From NCBI GenBank assembly GCA_015501075.1, contig JADNYJ010000725.1, forward strand, positions 1-15,035: 15,035 nt of DNA. Reading direction: 5' to 3'. Numbering within the stretch: position 1 is the stretch's first letter; each line of letters begins with the position of its first letter. Below are positions 8,035 through 15,035 of the stretch, in pieces. The notes below the pieces were generated by a model. It had not been told where the DNA came from and did not search any database. It saw only the letters and a program-made list of their open reading frames with translations. Origin of the DNA: Gymnopilus junonius (taxonomy: Eukaryota; Basidiomycota; Agaricomycetes; Agaricales; Galerinaceae). The translations under genes were made by a program, and so were the position numbers.

Positions 8035-9167
8035 GCTCACAATGTATGCATGAAGATCCAGGAATTAAATGGTCGCTAGATGACCACAGGCAAGTTATTC
8101 CACTCAATTCATTTTATTTTGAGAAATCTAGTGCATCAACTAACAGGCACTCGTCGATCTCTTGTTGTCGAGCTCCCTACTTAAAAAAGACTCTCTGAGT
8201 CATTTCTGTCTCTTCATATTTATCCCTTCTAAAATTTTAGAGTAAAATTTCACTAGCTACTTAGGTATAAAAGGCCTGTACTAGCTACAATTCCCTCAGC
8301 TTGCAGCTAGCCACGAGAGCAGCTCTAAATAGAAGGAACTGGCTCACCCTTACTTGAAGATTTGCTCAGGACCGTGATCCTGAGGGTTCTCACCACTTCT
8401 GGACTTGACTGGAATTGTGAATGGTTCCGTCCTTCACCCAACCCCCCTCGTCTTATACTGTTCCCACACAGAACAGGTTTTTTACAATAAGATATTTGAA
8501 GATGGCATCCTTGGCATTATTTTTTACTCATATCCGTCTTGGAAGGATAATCGAGGGTGAGACACAAAGGATTGGTTTATACTCATTCCTAAGCCTATTA
8601 CTAATATAAAAGTCTGAAACAGCAAGCAGCACGTGCCAATCCATTCTGACCCATTTGTACACTCTTATCCGTGCTTTACGCATATTGGCCAATATTTAAC
8701 GGTGCACCTATGACTTGGAATTGGGTCAAGGAAAGCGGAAAGGAGACAATTTCATTTATTGACCGAAAAAAGAAATATTATCTATTTTTAGCAGGACAAG
8801 CTAAAGCACACGTTTGGCACCAATTCTTCGTCTAGATTAATGAATCTGAAGTCGTATTGCCCGGTATTCATTACCACGCATAAATGGAGGCCTTTTAAAA
8901 ATTAATAGAAGAGCGACTAAGTTATGTGACAGTAATAAGGCCCGAGTTTGATTGAGGCCTTAGTTAAGAATTAGGAAGTCTCCCCAAAGCTATGACGTAT
9001 CGTGTATCGGAAGATATAAATCTATCAAAGGCGATGGTGATAAAGGAAAAGGACGATAAGGGGTTCCGAAGTTAAAGGAATGTGTCCTAATAAATGTCTA
9101 CTCAGAATTCACATAGCCAGCCTGAGTTTGGACGAGTTTTTTGATCATTAGAGGGGGGGTTAAATGT
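8035..9167. other. AT-rich intergenic region with no supported gene
   Basis: The open frames are short and lack recognisable motifs. A plus-strand TATAAAAGG at 8266-8274 resembles a TATA box but no supported gene follows. A short plus-strand open stretch near 8711-8834 (peptide includes SFIDRKKKYYLFLAGQAKAH) has coding-like composition but ends in TAG and is followed by many stops. I see no LTR, inverted repeat or RNA gene here. Confidence 0.5.
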
Positions 9168-9830
9168 GATCTTCATCGGATTCGCAGAAATGAACTAGAA
9201 CATGTCCTCATTGACAGATCCTTTTCAACAAACCCTTCCTTAATTTGGTGATAGTTTCATCTACTACACCTGATCCGAGTCCAACCGCCCTCATGGAACC
9301 GTAGTGCATCCCGTTATGTGATATCTCAAAAGGTGAGGTAGGAGCTAGAACATCATCATGCTCAACTCTTCCGCGGTCGTGACGTCTACTCCGAGTGGCC
9401 GATGTTTAATAAAAGAACGAACATGCATATCTTTAACCTACACACTGCGGAGTGGACAAAGTGGCATACTAATGATCTGTGATGCTCGTTGATTTGAGGA
9501 GCATATGCCATTGTGCCCACTGCTCATAAATAGTTCCCAGCATAAATGTAAGATCTCCTTGAGATCTCCATATTCAGTTGCTGTACCCCTTACCAACTAT
9601 GTTGGGATGGTACTCTAAGTTGGGCTGCTTTCAACGTCGTAGAATGGCAGATGGGGCCTTTTAAGCGGAGAGACACTTGGGGCAAGAGTAGCTTCACTCA
9701 TGTACAAAGAATCGAAAAGGTCCATCGGACTCAGAATTCTCGAAATGCGTCAAACAATCCTCATTGCTCGCAGAAGCTTCACTTGAAGAAGTAGTACTAC
9801 TACTAGGTTACAACAATCTCTTGCAACGTA
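9168..9830 (-). pseudogene. Decayed coding-like stretch, unrecognised
   Basis: Read on the minus strand, several adjoining stretches look like old coding sequence, although all are short. In order they include SSSTTSSSEASASNEDC (about 9810-9750), SPLKRPHLPFYDVESSPT (about 9670-9615), TEYGDLKEILHLCWELF (about 9580-9530), and a 60-codon block with SPFEISHNGMHYGSMRAVGL then VVDETITKLRKGLLKRI, ending at a TGA near 9206-9208. The frame after that stop continues as HVLVHFCESDEDHI to a TAA near 9168. The pieces are in different frames. I do not recognise a family; it could be a dead host gene or a transposon relic. Confidence 0.25.
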
Positions 9831-10015
9831 GCATGAGTTAATTTCGCGTCATTAATTTTGTGCAATTAAGATCCCAACAGACCTTAACAGCTGTCAGAAC
9901 CCGGGATGAAGCGTTGGGAAATTCTAGATTATGTCAATCTTATACAATTTGTATTATGAATGCGTTCAGAATAGCATACACTCAATTACGCCCAATGGCC
10001 AGAACCCGATCGCCT

Positions 10016-10989
10016 TCAGACGGGAGGAGTATCTATGACCTCAGCAGATTTTTCCGTAGCACTATCAGGTGGAACTGGTTTGGGGGCTCCTGGGGGACTT
10101 GGTGGCTGGAACCAAAACACGGGGTATCGACGTTGGATGTTATTCACGATCAGGGCGACCGCTAGAGCGAGAGTGGAAGTCAGCAAGACAACCGGTAGAT
10201 AGTACCATCCCATGTTTCGGACGTCATCGTTTACAGCAGCAAGAAGTGCTGTAGCACCTGAAAGAAAAGAAGAATGGATTAGCCTAACGTAAAATAAAAT
10301 AACATTAATGTCAATGACCTGCTGGTGGATGCGTGGTGCCCGTCACTTGCATCACGACAACCGATGTCGCACATGACAAGGAGCCTGCCAGCCACAGCAA
10401 TTGTTGGAATCGCTCTTCCGTCGGGAGCAAGTGAAATAATTTGGTAATGCAAATCCCTGTCAAGGCGCCAAGGAAATGTCCGCCAAAAAAGCGCCCGAGG
10501 TTGAGCCAGAGGGACATCAATCGCGCCATATATGAGAACGGCAGTAGCTCCCTATGGCAAGTGGTCACTTGAGGAGGTTAAGGTGAAATTTTATCTTCGG
10601 GAAATGCACGTACATAGCTAGCCACGATAGAAGGAACTCCTCTCTCGATGAAATAGTGTGCTTGGCCGAAAACGGCTTGTATAAGTGATATTCCACAAAA
10701 CGAGCCGATGAAGGACCATAGCCAGATAATGTAGTGGACCTCGGGGTCTGCGGCTGCGCACGAAAACCAAGCCAATGACTGAACCACAGAGGGAGGCGTG
10801 AGAGCGGATTTGAAGGTGCCATTTTGGCAGCTCAGGTACTGGACGCCCATTCAGCATAGGAAGCGAAAGATATGACTTTCCCTACTTACTGGTCGACACT
10901 GAACGGAAGACGGTATAAGGGGCAGAAGCCAAGGCAGGGCCAGTTGAGAACGAGGAAGGAGCAGACGTGGTGAAATTCGTGTTTGGCAT
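10016..10989 (-). pseudogene. HPP-family integral membrane protein, copy B, two one-base shifts
   Basis: Four minus-strand exons: 10989-10890, 10830-10614, 10551-10319 and 10257-10016, with introns of 59, 62, 61 bases (GTAAGT...GAG, GTACGT...ATAG, GTCATT...TCAG). The last two introns sit at the same codons and phases as in copy A. A Ser/Ala/Pro-rich first exon starts at ATG 10989; ATG 10822 is an alternative start. Motifs match copy A: LPLWFSHWLGF, WLWSFIGSFCGIS, VASY/GATAVLIYG, GGHFLGALTGICITKLF, GTTHPPAG, LPVVLLTSTLALAVALI, then a complete Pro-rich tail ending at 10016. Two shifts interrupt it: one base missing near 10743 (in a CCCC run) and one extra base near 10490 (in a T6 run). Without them the product would have about 263 residues. 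Both lie in homopolymers, so sequencing error is a real alternative to pseudogenisation. Confidence 0.85.
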
Positions 10990-12000
10990 CGAACCATTTG
11001 TCAGGATGCGAGCTGTTCTAAAATTAACCGTGGGAAAACATACAGTTGCCAACGGGCTCGGCAGCCTCTGTACTTGACCTGGTAAAGAACGCCAGTACTA
11101 GCGTTCGTTCACTCACTTCTCAAAGGCATCCGAGGCTTACGGGTTTTAACTCCCATGTAGCTACACCCTTCATCCATATGAACTCAAATGATGTCCAAAC
11201 GGCGAAATCATATACCTGATCATCCAAGCTGGGAACTGACGCATTGTCCTAGCTGCAAGTTTCGTTGATACACAATGTATTGAAGGCGGTATGGACCTTG
11301 CATTGACAGAAGCACACAAGTTTCACGCCGTAGATAAGATATCGACAACATTGAACGACTTGTGAGCTCTGCACAGGTGACTTCTTTTGATCTGATCTCG
11401 ATGATAAAACTTCCTTGCTTACACTGCCTGCACAGAAAGCCGACTAGGATGGCTCCAGGACCGAATAGCTTTGGAAGTTATAAGCAACATCCTGCTTCCT
11501 TGAACTGGGATTTCTACTGCTACTTACACAACTTCTCTTCTGACAGGCGAGTCTACGTCATAAGTGCTGCTGAACGATGTTGCGAGAACTTGCCTTGAGC
11601 ACAAGGCAGCCTTAACCAGCTGACGGACCTTGCAATCTGCCTCTTGATCTTGCTTAGACTCGAACCCAGGCCAGCCGAACAGTAAGCGGGCTTTCATCTC
11701 CAAATTCTTTCCGGAAAAGGTCTGAGACAGCGATGGATCAAACGACCATGGACCCGCTCAATTCCCTACACCATTGCTCAAGATTCCACGCTTGCCCAAG
11801 TTGACAGACGCAACGCGCTGATATGTCGTGAATATCATTAAGGAAGAATATCAAAACGACCGGTACATCAGCAAGACACTGGAATAGATTCTCCGGGCAC
11901 TCGGGTCACGTTCATTTTTATGTCCTCTTGACGAGCAACCCATTGTAAGCAGGATAAATACGATAGTTGCATACGGGAATAAATTTTGAACCTTGTCCCC
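10990..12000. other. Intergenic region with no supported gene
   Basis: This lies between the start of HPP gene B (minus) and the start of the P450 (plus), so it should hold both promoters. I see no clear TATA box near either start. The open frames of 60-80 codons at 11362-11598 and 11851-12096 have no motif or codon pattern that supports them. Confidence 0.5.
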
Positions 12001-14004
12001 ATGTATAGCTATCAGATCCTTTTCGCGGCTGGCGCATTTCCTACCCTCTTCGGTGGCGTCCTCATTGTCTTTGTTCTTGTCGCTGGAATCACCCAATTAT
12101 CCTGGAGGCGTGGCTGAGAAGCGTTTAGTTGACGACAAAGGAAATCCAATTCCTCATGGCCCCACTGGCATCCCTCTAGTCGGCAGGTGTTTTACCTTTC
12201 CTCTGACATCCTATTGCTGATTACTTTATTCCAGGCTCTTTCCCCTTTTTTGACCCCGTTATCCAGAGCTCACCCTTGACTATTGGCCAAAAAATATGGC
12301 TCTTTATATTCATTGTGGCTAGAAATCAACTCTTTGTCGTCATTTCGGATCCTCACCATCGTGAAGGACCTCATGGTAACAAACGGTGCTGTGTTTTCTT
12401 CCAGAAAGGAAATGTATCTCAAATCGCAAGTCGTGTTTGCGGGTCGGGGTATCACCGCAACCCCGTACAATGACCGCTGGTGCGTGGATTATCATCAAAA
12501 TGACTACTCTTTTTAATGACAGGTGTAGGAGGAAACATCGTCGACTAGCGACCATTTGGCTCAACAAACCCGCGGTAGAGGGATATACTCATGTTCCGAC
12601 TATGAGGCCCTCGTTCTCGTCCAAGATCTCTACAGGCCATGGGAATGCTGGCTTACTCCCTATCAATCCTCAACCGAGCGCAGGACGTTGTTCACTTAAC
12701 AATATGTTGACGATCACATTTGGAATGCGTACTGGCGACATTGCGCACCCTCTCGTTGGCCGAGCTCTTCGGCTATCGCGCGAGTTCATGTCAGTATTTC
12801 AGCTATATCCGGATTCCAGATTGCTCATGAACGACGTCAGGAATTGCACCGGACCGGTATCAAACCTGATTGATTTCGTGCCCTTCCTTCAAAAGATACC
12901 CTCATACATGAAAGCACGCGGACAGAAGCTGCATGCTGATCTCGTTGAAACATATGGGGGGATGATTCATGAGATTGATGAGCGCCTAAAGCGTCACGAA
13001 CATGTTCCAGACTGCTTGGTTAAAACTCTTCTCCAGTCACGGGAAGAAGAGGAATTAGATCACCTGGACATGTCTATTCTTTGCTCGGCATTCATGATTG
13101 GTGGCGTTGAAACGGTATTTCCAACGCTTATACCAGTTTTGATAGAATTTCACTGATCGGACTTGATAGACGGCTTCGATAATGCAGTGGTTCTCCGCAC
13201 TCATTCCAGCCTATCCCGAGATTCAGGCAAGAGCTCATGAAGAATTGGATCGGGTCGTCGGCCGAGATCGACTTCCAACAGTTGATGATGAGAAGAATAT
13301 GCCTTACATCCATGCCATCATCAAGGTTCTCAAAATAAGCGTTCTGTATCTTTTGATTGACATTGCTAACACACTTGTCTTCAGGAAGTCGAGCGTTGCC
13401 ATAACCCGTTCTGGCTTGGAACGCCGCACGTAAACACTCACGACTTCACTTACCGTGGGCAATTTATTCCCAAGGACACTGTCCTGATATTAAACACTGT
13501 ACGCTGGAGGACCCTCTCTACCATATGCTTCCTTTCTAATCACCTCCCTAGTACACAATGCATCATGATCCGCAGAGACATCCTGATCCCCATAGATTCA
13601 ACGTAAGCACCTAATTTCGTCGACTTTTGCGCAGCCAATTCACGGCCTTCTAGCCTGAGCGTTACCTTGAGGATTCCGACTCTCTCATCAGAATCAGCGA
13701 ATTTGTCAAACCCGCTGGAACGAGATCATTGGATGTTTGGTGTCGGGTATGTTTAACCATTAAAACAGACTCATCATTTTTAATGTGGAATTGTAGTCGT
13801 CGCATATGTCCTGGAATGTGGGTCGCAGAACGTGAAGTTTGGCTTGTCATTTCGCGTATGCTTTGGGCTTTCAGGATGGAAGAAATTCCTGGGGAACCGA
13901 TCGATCTAAAAGAATATGACGGTCTTTCGGGAAGATCTCCAGTACCATTCCGCATCAAGTTGATTCCTAGGCACGAGAAGGTGGCAAAAATTCTGGGTGT
14001 CTAG
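12001..14004 (+). pseudogene. Cytochrome P450, nine exons, N-terminal half frameshifted
   Basis: Microsomal P450s are haem monooxygenases fed by P450 reductase. Exons: 12001-12186, 12235-12479, 12529-12789, 12841-13114, 13170-13325, 13385-13498, 13552-13602, 13654-13746, 13797-14004; introns are 48-59 bases with GT-AG ends. ATG 12001 opens a hydrophobic membrane anchor. Then come a Pro-rich hinge (PHGPTGIPLVG), YPELTLDYW, the C-helix WRKHRR, the I-helix oxygen-binding motif GGVETT (split by the intron at 13115-13169), ExxR as EVER at the start of exon 6, NPERY, and the haem loop FGVGRRICPG with the Cys ligand at codon 13807. Lesions: a shift near 12100, TGA at 12251-12253, one-base shifts near 12294, 12322, 12358, 12594, 12636 and 13684. 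Summed exons give about 529 codons, normal for the class. Substrate unknown; the CYP family cannot be set by eye. Confidence 0.9.
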
Positions 14005-14402
14005 AAAAGAGGGCGTAATTGCATTCCATTTTTGCGGAAGATTAAGTTGAATGGACGCATGGTAATACTCTGTCTAATCTTGGTCAAATCTTCTAAACCT
14101 GTACATTAATTGAATTCGGTTGGTGTTTTGACGTCGTTGTATTGTATTTCATCGACATATACCTTACTTTTCGTCAATTTATTCTACTTAATTAAGGCTT
14201 TGCCAGTGCGGTGCTCTGATTACATTGAGCACTCAAAGGCTGACACCCCTGGCTCTGCGAGACGTTGTCTTACGTGGGAGTGACCCTGGATTCAAGGTAC
14301 GCGTGCACTGCATGTCTCGCGTAGTAGAGAACTTTTCCCACTTGGGAACAACTCCGTAGCATTCAGTGAGCTAATGCGTATCGCCTTGTATTGGTTTGGC
14401 AC
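14005..14402. other. Intergenic region between P450 and BTB gene
   Basis: About 400 bases without a supported gene. The first part probably holds the P450 3' untranslated region (AT-rich near 14100-14200); the last part is upstream of the BTB gene. Confidence 0.5.
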
Positions 14403-14410
14403 TATATATT
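14403..14410 (+). promoter_or_regulatory. Candidate TATA box of the BTB gene
   Basis: TATATATT lies 40-47 bases before ATG 14450. The position and sequence fit a core promoter element with a short leader, but there is no transcript evidence. Confidence 0.35.
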
Positions 14411-14449
14411 CCAGTGTATCCACTGCGTAAAACCTCGGCTGTCGTGACC

Positions 14450-15035
14450 ATGGAGTCAGACTTACCTACCATCGATAATCTTCATATCGAAAAATCTCTA
14501 GTTTCAGCTTCAGTGAAGGAGCCTAGATCTCTGCGTTAGTCTTCTCCTTGATTTGTTGCATTTCGTCCAGTTGACCTTGATTGCAGTTCAGGATCCGGAC
14601 GCGGATGTCACATTTTGCTCTGCAGATGGTGATATGTTCCACTTACAAAGAAAGCATTTGGAAGCAAATACAGGGGCTTTTCCTGGCTCCGAGTTCGACA
14701 CTCGAGGAGAAATCACTCATCTGGCCGAACCCTCTGCAGTCCTTTTACTTCTTTTTCAATTCGTATCCCCGACGCGTGATCCAGAAATAGAGAGCTTGGA
14801 TATGGATACCCTAGCCGTCTTGACCGAAGCAGCCGAGAAATACGAGGTCTTTCACGCTATGAGCCTTTGCAGACTACAAATGAAGTGAGTAGTGCCTGTT
14901 CAAATCGTAGACATTTTCTGAGCTTGTCCTGGAAGAACTATGGTCTCGTCACATCCACTCAAGGTTTTAAAACATGCTGCTCGTCATGATTACCTAAACC
15001 TCATTCAGGAAGCTGTATCGTACCTCGTACGCCTA
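14450..15035 (+). CDS. BTB/POZ domain protein, 3' end outside the window
   Basis: Three exons are visible: 14450-14534, 14587-14884 and 14936 to the window end, with introns 14535-14586 (GTTAGT...GCAG, 52 bases) and 14885-14935 (GTGAGT...GAAG, 51 bases). Splicing gives one open frame of 161 codons with no lesion. After a short acidic N-terminus, DPDADVTFCSADG begins the BTB fold near residue 31. FHLQRKHLEANTGAFPGSEF, EITHLAEPSAVLLLLFQFV, VLTEAAEKYEVFHAMSLC and HPLKVLKHAARHDYLNLI follow in the order usual for the BTB proteins expanded in mushroom genomes. BTB domains mediate dimerisation and often recruit cullin-3; the function of this fungal group is not established. ATG 14450 is the first in-frame Met and has a TATA-like box upstream. 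Confidence 0.88.

Noticed and set aside
8421..8609. A 62-codon open frame on the plus strand
   Set aside because: It is short, has no recognisable motif and has no splice or homology support.
10831..10889. An alternative acceptor at 10839 for the first intron of HPP copy B
   Set aside because: It would put the next exon in a frame that does not encode the HPP N-terminal motif; the acceptor ending at 10831 keeps the correct frame.
11362..11598. A 78-codon open frame before the P450
   Set aside because: It has a non-ATG start and no motif, and neighbouring sequence in all frames is full of stops.
11851..12096. An 81-codon minus-strand frame over the P450 start
   Set aside because: It overlaps the P450 membrane anchor antisense and has no family features.
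1..15035. CRISPR arrays, bacterial operons, rRNA or tRNA genes
   Set aside because: No regularly spaced repeats, no ribosome-binding-site-led gene strings and no tRNA-like cloverleaf were seen; the introns and gene families are fungal.

Overview
The window looks like accessory DNA from a filamentous basidiomycete, most likely an Agaricomycete. The evidence is many short GT-AG introns (about 48-65 bases), a BTB/POZ protein of a type common in mushroom genomes, a fungal P450, paired HPP-family membrane protein genes and a chromodomain Ty3/gypsy retrotransposon. The species assignment is inference.

Layout. Positions 1-1264 are host DNA with splice-like signals and one weakly supported two-exon coding fragment. 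Positions 1270-6906 hold a full-length Ty3/gypsy chromovirus. It has two 193-base LTRs (TGTAAG...CTTACA), a perfect 5-base target duplication (TTGAG) and a polypurine tract. Its Gag-PR-RT-RNaseH-integrase-chromodomain order is readable but broken by four in-frame TGA codons, about eight frameshifts and one internal deletion. Positions 6912-7204 hold no recognisable gene. On the minus strand lie two paralogous HPP genes, A (7205-8034) and B (10016-10989), with introns at the same places. A has a premature TAG that removes only its tail; B has two one-base indels in homopolymer runs. Between them are about 2 kb of AT-rich DNA, including a decayed coding-like stretch on the minus strand (9168-9830). 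Positions 10990-12000 show no supported gene. Positions 12001-14004 are a nine-exon cytochrome P450 on the plus strand. Its I-helix, ExxR and haem motifs are intact, but its N-terminal half carries one stop and several one-base shifts. A BTB-domain gene starts at 14450, is open across two introns and runs off the window.

Functional view. This is not an operon or an evident system; it looks like a gene-decay neighbourhood. I did not find a convincing undescribed system. The most informative signals are the CpG-directed decay of the 3' LTR and the all-TGA nonsense pattern of the retroelement, the parallel decay of the HPP tandem pair, and a recurring excess of one-base indels that could be real pseudogenisation or uncorrected sequencing error.
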